From Ottowia beijingensis (lineage in GTDB: Bacteria > Pseudomonadota > Gammaproteobacteria > Burkholderiales > Burkholderiaceae_C): DNA of 64,000 bases. The position numbers and the translations under genes were made by a program. Below are positions 51,023 through 61,289 of this stretch, in pieces. Below the pieces are notes generated by a model. It made no database searches, had not been told where the DNA came from, and saw only the letters and a list, made by a program, of their open reading frames with translations. Every line of letters starts with the position of its first letter. The first letter of the stretch is position 1. The stretch is taken from contig NZ_JACCKX010000001.1 of NCBI RefSeq assembly GCF_013423955.1, positions 3,782,001 through 3,846,000 on the forward strand, read 5' to 3'.

Positions 51023-53319
51023 TTACTTGCGCCCTGCCCAGGCACGGCGGCCCAGCCATGCCACCGCGCCAACCAGCAACCACCGGGCCAAGGGGTGGTT
51101 CACGGGCACGGCGGTCACGCCCTGGGGCGCCGCCCGGGTGCTGACGCTGGCCGTGCCTGTGGCCGGCGGCACGGCCACCAGGCCGTTGACCGGGTCGGCG
51201 GTTGCGGTGGCGGTGTTGCTGACCTGTCCGGCTGTGACGTCCGCGGCGTTGAGCGTGTAGGTGGCGGTGGCCGTGGCCTGCGCGCCCACGGGCAGGGTGC
51301 CGGGGTTGGCCGCATCGGGCCAGGTGATGGTGAGGGTCGAAAGGCCGGCCAGCGGGTCGGTCAGCACCACACCGCTCAGCGGCACGTTGCCGGCGTTGGT
51401 GGCGGTGAGGGTGTAGGTCACCACGTCGCCCGCATCGCCCTGCGTGCCGTTGCCATTGGTGTCGGCCACGGCGGCGGTCTTGGCCAGGGTGAGCTGCGGC
51501 GCCGGCGTGGGCAGCACGGGCTGGCTGGCCGTGGCCGTGGCGGGCGGCACGGCCACCTTGCCGTTGACCGGATCGGCGGTCACGCTGGCGGTGTTGCTGA
51601 CCTGCCCGGCCGTCGCGTCCGTGACACTGAGCGTGTAGGTGGCGGTGGCGGTGGCCTGCGCGCCCACGGGCAGGGTGCCGGGATTGGCCGCATCGGGCCA
51701 GGTGATGGTGAGGGTCGAAAGGCCGGCCAGCGGGTCGGTGAGCACCACGCCGCTCAGCGGCACGTTGCCGGCGTTGGTGGCGGTGAGGGTATAGGTCACC
51801 ACGTCGCCCGCGTCGCCTTGCGAGCCGTTGCCATTGGTGTCGGCCACGGCAGCGGTCTTGGCCAGGGTGAGCTGCGGCGCAGGCGTGGGCAGCACGGGCT
51901 GGGTGATGCTGTCGCTGCCCCGCGGCGTGACGCCGCCCACGGGGTTGGCCGTGGCGGTGACGGTGTTGCTCATCTGGCCCGATGCCGCGTCCGCGGGGGT
52001 CAAGGTGTAGGTGGCCGTGGCGGTGGCCTCGGTGTTGACGGGCAGGGTGCCGGGGTTGGCCGGGTCGGGCCAGGTGATGGCGAGGGCCGAGAGGCCGGCC
52101 AGCGGGTCGGTCAGGCTCACGCCGGTGAGGGCGACGTTGCCGTTGTTGCGCACCGTGAAGGCGTAGGTCACCAGGTCGCCGGCATCGCCGGTGACGCCGT
52201 TGTCGTTGGTGTCGGCCACGCCGGCGATGTCTTTGCCCACCACCAGGCTGGGCTGTGCGCTCAGGCTGTTGCTGAAGGTGCAGACGATGGGCGCGGCGCC
52301 GGCGCCCAGCGCGCCCACGGTGAGGGTGAAGCCGCTCAGGCCGACGTCGCCCGTGCATTGCAGGCCGGCGTGGTAGGTGGCCGTGGCGGGCGTGAAGGTT
52401 TCGGCCAACTCGATCACGTCGCCGGCGAAAACGGTGGTGGGCGTGGCGTCGGTGGTGGTCTGGCCGCCCGGCGCGTTGGCGGCGGCCGTGGCGGTGGAGC
52501 TGAGCGAGTCGATCTGCGTGCGCACGGCGGGCGTGCCGGCCACACGGGTGGCGGTCAGCGTCGCGGTGTTGCCCACGGTGGCGCCGGCCCAGTGCTTTTT
52601 CAGCGTGAGCGTGGTGGCGGGGCAGTCGAGATCGTCGACGGTGATCGATGCGTTGTCGAAATTGGTGGGGTTCGACATGTAGATGGCGTAGGTGATCTTG
52701 TCGCCAGGCACCACGGTGGCGGTGCCGGATACCTGCGTCCAGCGATTCCACGGCAATGCGGGGGTGAACTCACGGACGCGAGCAACACGCCCTCTCCGTC
52801 CACGGGCTGCACCCGACTGCCGGCCACCTGAACGTTGCCGCGCAGCAGGCGTACCGTGCCGCTGCCGCCGGTGCCGGTGTCGCGGCTGGAGAAATAGCCG
52901 GAGAACCGGAGCGTGCGCGGTCGGGTGTCACCGCTGCCGCAGCTGGGCACGACGAGGGTCTGGTACAGCTCGTTGACGCCGTCGATGTCCAGGTAATGCC
53001 GGCGAGTGCCGTTGGGGTTGGCCACCTCGGCATCGAAGTTGACGTTGATGCCGTAGTTGCAGGTGCCGCCGCCGGTTCGACCCAGGGCCGGGTCCACCGT
53101 CGTGCCACCGTCGACGGCGATGACGTTGGTGCGGCCACCGCCCGCCAACTGCCAGGGCGTGACCGACGCCCCCAGGTTATTGGCGCAAAGGGAGGGCGGC
53201 GGATTGTTCTCGAAGCCGCCGTTGACGAGAAGGTTGGCCGAAGGGGTCTGGGCCAGCGCCGGGGTGACCAGCGCCGCCAGCAGGCAGGCCCCGAACCAGG
53301 CGCCGCGCAGTTGCGCCAC
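51023..53319 (-). CDS. Surface protein with DUF11-type repeats and C-terminal sorting anchor (apparent frameshift)
   Basis: About 765 residues. A GTG start at 53319 gives a good signal peptide (AQLRGAWFGACLLAALVTPA), though ATG at 53493 is possible. An N-terminal jelly-roll-like region (NLLVNGGFENNPP, YLDIDGVNELYQTLVVP) is followed, after a slip near 52765, by three DUF11-like beta domains (VADTNGNGTQGDAGDVVTYT and relatives). It ends VPVNHPLARWLLVGAVAW plus GRRAWAGRK, a motif-helix-basic tail like IPTL/PEP-CTERM signals. Probably exported and anchored or released by a sorting protease; no such protease is in the window. Confidence 0.75.
51160..51915. repeat. 378-base in-gene tandem duplication
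   Basis: The same sequence recurs at a 378-base (126-codon) spacing, e.g. GTCGGCCACG at 51461 and 51839, with only scattered differences. A third, older copy (about 51950-52260) has diverged. Recent domain duplication within the surface-protein gene. Confidence 0.85.
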
Positions 53320-53645
53320 GGCGCGGTTGCGGGCAATGTCCGGGACACATGCCGGGTGATAGTGCGATGCCAGAGGGGTGAGATGCGCACGGTGCGTTCC
53401 TGTCGTGTTGGAGGGCGCCGGCTGCCCATGCCGCTTGCGGGCACGGCAGCCGGCTTGGTGGTTCGCCCTTGGCGCCTGAGCGTAACGCGCCACATGGGGC
53501 GCGCCTATCGCAACAGGCGGCGGTGTGATTTTATCACGCCGGCGAGCGGCCGCGCTTGTGGGTGGCGACGCTTGGAAAGTGCGCCGTTGCAGCGCTTCCA
53601 GGTCGCGGGCCAGAGCCCTCTCGCGCCGGGGTTTTCAGCAAATGC

Positions 53646-54599
53646 TCAGATGTCTTCCGCGAGCGGGTACGGAATCGCCAGCCCCGTCAGCGCCGGGCCG
53701 ATGGCGCTGCCGACGTGCAGTGCGGCGCCAGCCGCCACCTCGGCCACCTGCAGCACGGCGATCACCGCTGCAGCGTCGTCTGCCGCGGCGGCTTGCGCAA
53801 TCTGGCCCACGGGCTGATCGGGGTCGGCCGCCGAGAACACCTCCTGCCCTGCCTGCGCCGCACCCGCCACGTGGCCGACGTAGGCACGCCGCTTGATGGC
53901 GCCGCGGAACTGGCTGCGCGCCACCACTTCCTGGCCGGGGTAGCAGCCTTTCTTGAAGTTCACGCCGCCCACGCTTTCGTAGTTCAGCATCTGCGGCACG
54001 AAGGCCTCGACCACCGGCGGCGTGATGCGCGCCACGCCGGCCAGCACCTCGGCCAGCAGCCAGTCGGCTTCGGTCAGGGCGCCACGCCGGCGGGCAGGGC
54101 GCTGCCGGCGGGCGCCAACCACAGCGTGCGTGCCACGCCGCCTGCGGCGGGCAGGGCGATGCGGTGCGCTGGTTTTTCGGCATCGTTTTGGGCCTCAGCG
54201 CCCGCCCCATCGGCGCTGGCAGCTATCAAATCAGGAGTTTCGCCGAGTTGCCCCCAGACCGCGTAATCCCCGGTCGCGTCGCTCAGCTTGAGCTGGCGCG
54301 CAGCACGAACATCGACAGGCGCTTGAGCGTGGCGGGCAGGGTGTCGGCGCTGGTCACCAGCAGCAGTTCGTCGGGCGCGGTCTTCAGCACCTGAAAGCTG
54401 GCCAGCATGCGGCCCTTGGCGCTGCAGAAGGCGGCCAGGCGCGCCTCGCCCTGCTTCATCAGCACCACGTCCTGCGTCAGTTGGCCCTGCAGGAAGGTGG
54501 CGGCGTCTTCGCCCCGGGCGCGGATGACGCCCAGGTGGGACAGGGGGCGATGCCGTTCGATGCGGCGACGGCGGGAAAGGCAGATACGGACTCGGACAT
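53646..54599 (-). CDS. ygfZ: Folate-binding YgfZ / iron-sulfur maintenance protein (three apparent frameshifts, repeat in frame)
   Basis: About 318 residues after repair. Starts MSESVSAFPAVAASNG, then LGVIRARGEDAATFLQGQLT, FCSAKGRMLASFQVL and the diagnostic KKGCYPGQEVVARSQFRGAI. YgfZ binds tetrahydrofolate and supports Fe-S enzymes such as MiaB. C or A runs near 54555, 54293 and 54087 are each one base short. A palindromic repeat (54195-54245) codes PDLIAASADGAGAEAQND in the variable middle. Divergent from mltG with 47 bases between. Confidence 0.86.
54195..54245. repeat. Palindromic repeat inside ygfZ
   Basis: On the minus strand: CTGATTTGATAGCTGCCAGC, then GGGCGGGCGCTGAGGCCCAA. A recognisable copy, open in the ygfZ frame. 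Confidence 0.8.
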
Positions 54600-54646
54600 G
54601 GGCTGAATTATCATGGCCGGCTCGTTTTCAGGACGTTCATAGCCCC

Positions 54647-55675
54647 GTGCGAACCCTATTCAAATTGCTGGCATTGCTGCTGGCGCTGGCCCTGGCGGCC
54701 GGCGGCTGGGCCTGGTGGTGGACGCAGCAGCCGCTGCCGCTGGCGGCCGAGAAGGTCGAGATCAGCGTGCCGCAGGGCGCCTCGCTGCGCACCGCCGCCG
54801 CCAAGGCGGTGGAAGGCGGCGTGCGCACCAACGCCGATCTGCTGCACGCGTTCTTCCGCTTCGCGGTGGGCGAGCAGACCATCAAGCCCGGCGACTACGC
54901 CGTCACGCGCGGCATGACGCCGGGCGACCTGCTGGGCAAGCTGGTGCGCGGCGACCGCATCGTGCTGACGGTGACGCTGGTGGAAGGCTGGACGTTCAAG
55001 CAGTTCCGAGACGCGCTCTCCAAAGCCGAGCATCTGCGGCACGACACGCAAGGCATGGCGCCGGCCGAGATCATGAAGGCGCTGGGCAAGCCGGGCGTGG
55101 CACCCGAGGGGCGCTTCTTCCCCGACACCTTCCACTACTTCAAGAACGCCAGCGATGTGGACGTGCTGCGCCAGTCGCTGCAGTTGATGGACCGGCGCCT
55201 GCAGGCCGCCTGGGACGCGCGCGCGCCCGGCCTGCCGCTGAAGTCGCCCGACGAGGCGCTGATCCTGGCCAGCATCGTCGAGAAGGAAACCGGCCAGGCC
55301 GGCGACCGGCCCGAGATCGCCGGTGTGTTCATCAACCGCCTGCGCATCGGCATGCGGCTGCAGACCGACCCGACCGTGATCTACGGCCTGGGCGATGCGT
55401 TCGACGGCAACCTGCGCCGCAGCCACCTGACCGCCGACACGCCCTTCAACACCTACACCCGCGCCGGCCTGCCGCCTACGCCGATTGCCATGCCCGGCAA
55501 GGCCTCGCTGATGGCGGCGGTGCAGCCGGCGCAGACCAAGTCGCTGTACTTCGTGGCGCGCGGCGACGGCAGCAGCAAGTTCAGCGAATCGCTGCAGGAC
55601 CACAACCGTGCGGTCAACAAGTACCAGCGCGGCGGCGGCGCGCCCGCCCCGGCTCCGGCCGCCAGCGGCAACTGA
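54647..55675 (+). CDS. mltG: Endolytic murein transglycosylase MltG
   Basis: A 342-residue inner-membrane lytic transglycosylase (YceG) that cleaves nascent peptidoglycan and sets strand length. One N-terminal helix ([17 protein letters not shown]), a LysM-like region ([20 protein letters not shown]), then the catalytic domain with the active Glu in [11 protein letters not shown] and [31 protein letters not shown]. No ATG fits; a GTG at 54647 is the likely start. The stop overlaps the tmk ATG by one base (TGATG), so it heads the operon. Confidence 0.92.
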   Translation: MRTLFKLLALLLALALAAGGWAWWWTQQPLPLAAEKVEISVPQGASLRTAAAKAVEGGVRTNADLLHAFFRFAVGEQTIKPGDYAVTRGMTPGDLLGKLVRGDRIVLTVTLVEGWTFKQFRDALSKAEHLRHDTQGMAPAEIMKALGKPGVAPEGRFFPDTFHYFKNASDVDVLRQSLQLMDRRLQAAWDARAPGLPLKSPDEALILASIVEKETGQAGDRPEIAGVFINRLRIGMRLQTDPTVIYGLGDAFDGNLRRSHLTADTPFNTYTRAGLPPTPIAMPGKASLMAAVQPAQTKSLYFVARGDGSSKFSESLQDHNRAVNKYQRGGGAPAPAPAASGN

Positions 55676-56348
55676 TGGCGGCGATGGCGACGATGGCGCA
55701 GACGGGCCTGTTCATCAGCTTCGAGGGCATCGACGGTGCCGGCAAGTCGACCCACATCGACGCGCTGGCCGACGCCCTGCGCGCTACCGGCCGCACCGTG
55801 GTGCTGACGCGCGAGCCCGGCGGCACGCCGCTGGCCGAGCAGATCCGCGCGCTGGCGCTGCACCAGCCCATGGACGCGCTGACCGAGGCGCTGCTGATGT
55901 TCGCCGCCCGGCGCGACCACATCCGCCAGGTCATCGCCCCGGCGCTGACACGCGGCGACGCGGTGCTGTGCGACCGCTTCACCGACGCGACCTTTGCCTA
56001 CCAGGGCGGCGGGCGCGGGCTCGACTGGCAGTCGCTATCAAAATTGGAGCTTCTGGTGCAGGATACACGGGAGCTGGAGGCCGATTTGACCCATAAACCG
56101 CTGCTGCAGCCCGATCTGACCATCTGGTTCGATCTGCCACCCGCCGTGGCCGCCGAGCGCCTGGTGGGCGCGCGTGTGCCCGACAAGTTCGAGGCGCAAC
56201 CGGCCGCCTTCTTCGACGCCGTGCGCGCCGGCTACGCCCGCCGCGCCGGCGAGGCCCCGCGCGCTTCGCCCGCATCGACGCCGATCAGCCGCGCGACGCC
56301 GTGTGGCGCGACGTGCAGGCGGCGGTGCAGGGCAGGGGATGGCTGTGA
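55675..56348 (+). CDS. tmk: Thymidylate kinase (apparent frameshift; repeat in frame)
   Basis: Phosphorylates dTMP to dTDP. P-loop [11 protein letters not shown] near residue 14, [17 protein letters not shown], and the DR motif in [20 protein letters not shown]. Near 56257 one C is missing; after repair the end reads [20 protein letters not shown]. About 19 extra residues ([19 protein letters not shown]) sit where Tmk normally runs from WLxxLE to PDLT; they come from a palindromic repeat at 56033-56090. About 224 residues in total. Overlaps both neighbours. Confidence 0.9.
56033..56090. repeat. Palindromic repeat inside tmk
   Basis: TCGCTATCAAAATTGGAGCT, ACACGGGAGCTGGAGGCCGA and TTTGACCC: a diverged but clear copy, open in the tmk frame. 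Confidence 0.75.
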
Positions 56349-57341
56349 GCGCGCCGGCCCCTGGATTGCGCGCCAGCTGGAAAGCCTGCTGGCCCAGCGC
56401 GGCCACGCCTGGCTGCTGCAGGGCCCGTCGGGTCTGGGCCAGTTCGAACTGGCTGAAGCCCTGGTGCGCGCCTGGCTGTGCGATGCCCCCACGCCCCAGG
56501 GCGCGTGCGGCAAGTGCGCCAGCTGCCACGGCATCGACGTGCACACGCACCCCGACCTGGTGGTGCTGATGCCCGAGACCGACATGATTGCGCGCGGCTG
56601 GCCGCTGCCCGAAAAGGCGCAATCCGACATTGACGACAAGAAGCGCAAGCCCAGCAAGGAGATCCGTGTCGATGCCATGCGCGACGCCATCGAATTCGCC
56701 CAGCGCACCAGCGGGCGCGGGCGCGGCAAGGCGGTGCTGGTGTACCCGGCCGAGCGCATGAACCAGGTCACCGCCAACGCCCTGCTCAAGACGCTGGAAG
56801 AGCCGCCGGGCGACGTGCGCTTCGTGCTGGCCACCGACGCGGCGCACCTGCTGCTGCCCACCATTCGCAGCCGCTGCCTGGGCCACACCCTGCTGTGGCC
56901 GGACGCGGACGAGGCGCTGCCGTGGCTGAGCGCGCAGGGCATCGCGGCCGGGAGGGCGCCGCCCTGCTGCGCGCCGGCGGCGGGCGGCCGGCCGAAGCCC
57001 TGGCGCTGGCGCAGGGCAAGGACAGCGCGCGCCGCTGGGCACTGCTGCCACGGGCACTGGCGCAGGGCGAGGCCAGCGCGCTGGCCGATCTGCCACTGCC
57101 CGAAGCCGTGGCACGGCTGCAGAAGCTGTGCCACGACCTGCTGGCGTTGCAGGTGGGTGCCGCGCCGCGCTTCTTCGACCGCGCCGATCTGCCCGAGCGG
57201 CCGCTGCCCGTGGGCGCGCTCACCAAGTGGTGGCAGCAGCTGGCGCAGTCGACACGCACCGCCGAACATCCCTTAAACCCCGGTTTGGCGACAGAATTCC
57301 TGGTCAGCAGTGCACGGCAGGCCCTAAACTCGCGTCGCTGA
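56339..57341 (+). CDS. holB: DNA polymerase III delta-prime subunit (two apparent frameshifts)
   Basis: Clamp-loader subunit, ~334 residues after repair. Starts [20 protein letters not shown] (slip just after the start, near 56352). The P-loop is degenerate ([15 protein letters not shown] lacks the Lys, as usual for delta-prime). The zinc module is [18 protein letters not shown] and the SRC motif is in [33 protein letters not shown] is the sensor region. The second slip is near 56954 (GGGG to GGG). The ATG lies within the last codons of tmk, so the two are coupled. Confidence 0.88.
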
Positions 57342-57358
57342 ACCCCTTTTGCACCGTC

Positions 57359-57736
57359 ATGTCCACCAGCCCGAGCCAGAACGCCGCCCTGTCCACGCCC
57401 CGACCCAGCGTCATCCAGCTGGCGATCAAGGAAAAGGCGGCGCTGTACGCAGCCTACATCCCGATGTTCGCGGAAGGGGGCATCTTCATTCCCTCGGCGC
57501 GCGATCACAAACTGGGCGACGACGTGTACGTGCTGATCACGCTGCCGGACGACCCGCAGCGCTACCCGGTGGCCGGCAAGGTGGCCTGGATCACCCCGGC
57601 GCGCGCGACCGGCAACCGCACGCAGGGCGTGGGCATCCGCTTTCCGAAAGACGAGAAGTCGGAGCAGCTCAAGGTCAAGATCGAGCAGATTCTCGGCTCC
57701 GCACTGAGCTCGGACCGACCGACGCAGACCATCTGA
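57359..57736 (+). CDS. PilZ-domain type IV pilus assembly protein
   Basis: A 125-residue PilZ-like protein. The core AAYIPMFAEGGIFIP and DDVYVLITLPDDPQRYPVAG plus VAWITPARATGNRTQGVGIR matches the PilZ protein found after holB in many Beta- and Gammaproteobacteria. The canonical c-di-GMP RxxxR and D/NxSxxG residues are not visible, as in PilZ of type IV pilus systems. It is needed for pilus assembly with FimX/PilB in those bacteria. 17 bases after holB. Confidence 0.87.
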   Translation: MSTSPSQNAALSTPRPSVIQLAIKEKAALYAAYIPMFAEGGIFIPSARDHKLGDDVYVLITLPDDPQRYPVAGKVAWITPARATGNRTQGVGIRFPKDEKSEQLKVKIEQILGSALSSDRPTQTI

Positions 57737-57860
57737 CGCGGGGGCTGCGGCCGGCCGGACGCGGCTCGCGCCGACAGCGCGCCTGCATGGGCGGTGCTAG
57801 CATCGAAATCAGTCATTTTTCTGCCAGCGCGCCGACGGGTTCGGCCGCTTGGCCTTGTGC

Positions 57861-58667
57861 ATGTTCACCGATTCCCACTGCCACCTGACATTCCCCGAAC
57901 TGGCGGGCGACATGGCCGGACTGCGCGCCGCCATGGCCGCTGCGCAAGTCACGCGCGCCTTGTGCATCAGCACCACGATGGAGGAGTTTCCGTCGGTGCA
58001 GGCGCTGGCCGCGCGCTACGACAACTTCTGGGCCACGGCCGGCGTGCACCCCGACAGCGAGGACGTGCACGAGCCGAGCGTCGATGAACTGGTGGCCGCC
58101 ACCCGCCTGCCGCGCGTGGTGGCGGTGGGCGAGACCGGCCTGGATTACTACCAGATGGAAGAGCGCAAGGGCGGCCGCAGCATTGCCGACCTGGCATGGC
58201 AGCGCGAGCGTTTCCGCACCCACATCCGCGCCGCACGGCAGGCCGGCGTGCCGCTGGTCATACACACGCGCGCGGCGTCCGAAGACACGCTCGGCATCCT
58301 GAAGGAAGAGGGCGAGGAGGGCGGCCCCGGCAGTGCCGGCGGCGTGTTTCATTGCTTCACCGAAACGCGCGAGGTGGCCCGCGCCGCGCTGGACCTGGGC
58401 TTCTACGTGTCGCTGTCGGGCATCGTCACCTTCAAGAACGCCCGCGAACTGCACGAGGTGGCCGCGCTGGTGCCCGATGATCGCCTGCTGATCGAAACCG
58501 ACGCACCCTACCTGGCGCCGGTGCCTTACCGCGGCAAGGTCAACACGCCGGCCTACGTGCCGCACGTGGCTGCGCGCCTGGCCGAGCTGCGCGGCACCAC
58601 GGTCGAACGCATCGGCGAGATCACCAGCGCCAATTTCACCCGCTTGTTTCCGAGGGTTTCATCATGA
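57861..58667 (+). CDS. TatD-family metal-dependent deoxyribonuclease
   Basis: A 268-residue TIM-barrel hydrolase (YcfH/TatD group). The metal pair is in MFTDSHCHLTFPEL, with the Glu in VAVGETGLDYY, His in LVIHTRAASEDT and GGVFHCFTETREV, and Asp in LIETDAPYLAPVP. The start at 57861 is the ATG beginning the family sequence; a TTG four codons upstream is unlikely. Its stop overlaps the ankyrin gene ATG (ATGA). Confidence 0.92.
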   Translation: MFTDSHCHLTFPELAGDMAGLRAAMAAAQVTRALCISTTMEEFPSVQALAARYDNFWATAGVHPDSEDVHEPSVDELVAATRLPRVVAVGETGLDYYQMEERKGGRSIADLAWQRERFRTHIRAARQAGVPLVIHTRAASEDTLGILKEEGEEGGPGSAGGVFHCFTETREVARAALDLGFYVSLSGIVTFKNARELHEVAALVPDDRLLIETDAPYLAPVPYRGKVNTPAYVPHVAARLAELRGTTVERIGEITSANFTRLFPRVSS

Positions 58668-59335
58668 TCCGCAACGTCCGCAAGAGCATCACTGCCGTCG
58701 CATTCGGCCTGTTCACCGTCGCCGCCCTGGCCGATTCCGGCGCCTTCTTCCGCGCCATCAAGCAGGACAACGACGTCGCCATGCGCAGCCTGCTGGCCAG
58801 CGGGGTCGACCCCAACACCAAGGACGAAAAGGGCGTGCCGGGCCTGTACATGGCGCTGCAGGAAGGCTCGCTGCGTGTGGCCAGGCTGCTGATCGATTCG
58901 CCGCGGCTGAAACCCGAAACCCGCAACGCCACGGACGAAAGCCCGCTGATGATGGCCGCGCTGAAGGGCCACCTCGATCTGGCGCGGCAGCTGATCGCCA
59001 GGGATGCCGACGTCAACAAACCCGGCTGGACACCGCTGCATTACGCCGCCACCGGCGGTCATCTGGACATCATGCGCCTGCTGCTCGAAGAGCACGCCTT
59101 CATCGACGCTCAATCGCCCAACGGCACCACGCCGCTGATGATGGCCGCGTCGTACGGCACGCCGGAAGCCGTCAAACTGCTCATCGAAGCCGGCGCCGAC
59201 ATCCACATGCGCAACCAGAAAGGCTTGAGCGCCCTCGACTTCGCCCGCCGCGCCGAGCGCCGCGATTCGGTGGAACTGATGGAAACGGCGCTGCGCTGGT
59301 CGCAGCAGAAGCAAGGGCCGCGCGGACAGTGGTGA
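58664..59335 (+). CDS. Exported ankyrin-repeat protein
   Basis: A 223-residue protein with a signal peptide (ITAVAFGLFTVAALADSG). About five ankyrin repeats follow, e.g. ALKGHLDLARQLIARDADVN, GWTPLHYAATGGHLDIMRLL and GTTPLMMAASYGTPEAVKLL. Translationally coupled to tatD. Ankyrin scaffolds mediate protein contacts, here presumably in the periplasm; the partner is not known. Confidence 0.9.
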   Translation: MIRNVRKSITAVAFGLFTVAALADSGAFFRAIKQDNDVAMRSLLASGVDPNTKDEKGVPGLYMALQEGSLRVARLLIDSPRLKPETRNATDESPLMMAALKGHLDLARQLIARDADVNKPGWTPLHYAATGGHLDIMRLLLEEHAFIDAQSPNGTTPLMMAASYGTPEAVKLLIEAGADIHMRNQKGLSALDFARRAERRDSVELMETALRWSQQKQGPRGQW

Positions 59336-59365
59336 TTGCCGGACGGCGCGCAGACCACTAAGCAC

Positions 59366-59572
59366 TAAGCTGATGCGCAGCAGCCGGAAGGCCGCGAACG
59401 GGATGGCGTGGCGACCAGCTTCCCGGTTACGTAAACACCGCTCGGTGACGTGAAGATGCTTCGCGCAGTCGGCCCGCGACCCGCCGAGTGATCGGTACAT
59501 GGCGCGCAGCTTGCGGCTTCGCTCGACGCGGCTTTGCACCACGTGGCCGGGTGGCCGACGCGGTGGCTTCAC
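59366..59572 (-). pseudogene. Remnant of a filamentous-phage-type (DUF3653-like) regulator
   Basis: Minus-strand reading gives VERSRKLRAMYRSLGGSRAD, then CAKHLHVTERCLRNREAGRH and AIPFAAFRLLRI. This is an HTH-like block I associate with a gene family common on filamentous prophages of Xanthomonadaceae. The usual following WEGW-type half is missing: the frame runs straight into sequence antisense to the ankyrin gene. A GTG at 59570-59572 or an ATG at 59500 could start it, but it is truncated and probably a relic. Confidence 0.5.
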
Positions 59573-59598
59573 TTCATACGATGTGCATTATGTTAATA
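59571..59598. other. dif-like XerC/XerD site (candidate phage attachment site)
   Basis: ACTTCATACGA, TGTGCA, TTATGTTAATA: arranged as an 11-6-11 XerC arm, spacer and XerD arm. The XerD arm matches the dif consensus TTATGTTAAAT at 9 of 11 positions; the XerC arm is weaker (about 7 of 11). It lies against the phage-regulator remnant. Confidence 0.5.
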
Positions 59599-59635
59599 AT
59601 AAACGAGGTGAAGCAGGATCAATCTGGGTCTCTAC

Positions 59636-60649
59636 CTAAATTGCTGCGCTCGCGTCATCGAACAGATACGGCCCCTGGCCTGCTGAATCGCCGGAGCTGA
59701 CGTTGAACGCCACCACTGGCGCGCTGAAGTCGCTGAAAGACGCACCCAGTGCGATCTCGCCGGTCGAGTGCAGAACGCAGTCGTTGCGCCGCAGCTGGAC
59801 TTCGGCGTCGGGGTTCTCGCTGAAACGCACCCAGGTGCCGAAGCTGCTCAGGTCGGTCAGCACGAAGGCACCGTTGATGAACTCCAGGCGCGCGTGGCTG
59901 CGCGACACCCGCTGGTCCTTCACGACAAAGCCGCTGTCCGGAATGCGCCCGATGAACACCGGCAGTTGTGCGGCCGTGAACACCCGGGTCGTGCCGAACC
60001 AGGCCAGTGCGATGCTGCCGCCACTGCCGGCACCCGCACGTTGCGCCTCGGGCAACATGCCGCGCACGGTCATCAAGTCTGTCGTGACATCCTCGCTCCA
60101 CTCGATCTGGAAGATCGACCGGGGCTCGGTCAATCCGCGCACGTTGATCATGCCCAGCGAGCGGTAACGCGCCGCGTCCATCACCCCGGGTTCGAGGTGG
60201 CCGGATTTGACGGCCGCTTCGCGATCCTGGCGCAGTTCGGCGATGACGCCCTCGTCTGCCCAGATGCCGTTGGCACCCGCCATGTCGGACAGGCGTGCCG
60301 CCAGGTTCACCGGGTCGCCATACACGTCGTCGTCGCGCTGCACCACGTCGCCGGAGGCCATGCCGATCTTCAGGCGCATGCGCAGCGGCTCGGGCCATTT
60401 TTCCAGGCGTTCGGTGTGGCTTTGCTGCAGGAAGATGGCCGATTCGACAGCCTTGGCACTGCGCGAGAACTGCGCCAGCACGCCATCGCCCAGAAACTTC
60501 ACGGTGCGCCCTTCATGGGCCTCGCACACACGGCCGATCCACTGTGTCACCTTGGAGATGACATCGGCCACCTGGGCGTTCCCGAGCGCTTCATACGCGG
60601 CAGTGCTGCCGGTGAGGTCGATGAAGACCATGGTGGCGCGAACGTTCAT
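59636..60649 (-). CDS. Class III adenylate/guanylate cyclase-domain protein with C-terminal FHA domain
   Basis: A 337-residue cytosolic protein. Cyclase domain (residues 1-~165): metal-site MVFIDLTGSTAAYEALG, VKFLGDGVLAQF and IGMASGDVVQRDDDVYGDPV with NLAARLSD. FHA domain (residues ~225-310): FIGRIPDSGFVVKDQRVSRS, HARLEF and TDLSSFGTWVRF, where the usual Asn of NGT is Phe. It could make cAMP or cGMP in response to phospho-threonine binding. Both metal-binding aspartates are present. No kinase or phosphatase gene is adjacent. Confidence 0.88.
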   Translation of the reverse strand: MNVRATMVFIDLTGSTAAYEALGNAQVADVISKVTQWIGRVCEAHEGRTVKFLGDGVLAQFSRSAKAVESAIFLQQSHTERLEKWPEPLRMRLKIGMASGDVVQRDDDVYGDPVNLAARLSDMAGANGIWADEGVIAELRQDREAAVKSGHLEPGVMDAARYRSLGMINVRGLTEPRSIFQIEWSEDVTTDLMTVRGMLPEAQRAGAGSGGSIALAWFGTTRVFTAAQLPVFIGRIPDSGFVVKDQRVSRSHARLEFINGAFVLTDLSSFGTWVRFSENPDAEVQLRRNDCVLHSTGEIALGASFSDFSAPVVAFNVSSGDSAGQGPYLFDDASAAI

Positions 60650-60894
60650 CTGGACTGGTTTCCGATGGGAGCGGTCATGTAAAGCCGTTGCATTGGCAGG
60701 AATTCCCTTGTCTCGCCGCGGGCAATTGGCCTCAAAAATGATAGCACCCGACAGCCCTTGGGGCCAAGCATGATGCTGCCCAGGGTGGCGAACGCGTTGT
60801 TTTTCACGGAATCCGTGGTTGGTCCGCCGCGTCAGGGTGGCGTCAGCACAAGCGCTTCGCTATGATCGTAACCGTTGGTTATTAACGAAACTTC

Positions 60895-61253
60895 ATGGTA
60901 ACAACACCGATGAGATGGTTCAAGCACGGGTGGGTGTCTGCCCTGTATGGCCGCTTGTCCAGGCCGCAGGAGCTGATGCGGAGCGCCTGGCGCACCGGAT
61001 GGAAGATATCCGCATGGCCATGCTGGACATGCTGGGCGATCCCGGCGCGCAGCAATACCCGCAGGTCGCCCGCCGCATTCGTGCCGGTGGCGATGCCCTG
61101 GCGCTGTGGTACGCCCGCGCCGACTTGATGGCCGCCCTCGCCGGCCTGCATGGCGAGCAGGTGGCGCGCACGCGCATGGTCAGCCTGTCGGCCATGTTCG
61201 AGGGCATGTTGCCCAGGGGCATGGTGTCGCGCCCCACCACGATCCGGGCCTGA
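60895..61253 (+). CDS. Hypothetical protein (apparent frameshift)
   Basis: About 119 residues if one indel near 60970 is repaired. N-terminus MVTTPMRWFKHGWVSALYGR, C-terminal part RMEDIRMAMLDMLGDPGAQQ, YPQVARRIRAGGDALALWYA and RTRMVSLSAMFEGMLPRG. Two long helices seem likely. The family is not recognised. AT-rich promoter-like sequence (TATGATCGTAACC, GGTTATTAACG) lies just upstream. Which frame carries the true N-terminus is uncertain. Confidence 0.5.
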
Positions 61254-61289
61254 TCGGCTGCGGCCGGCCGCGGCAGGCTGCGCTGCGGT

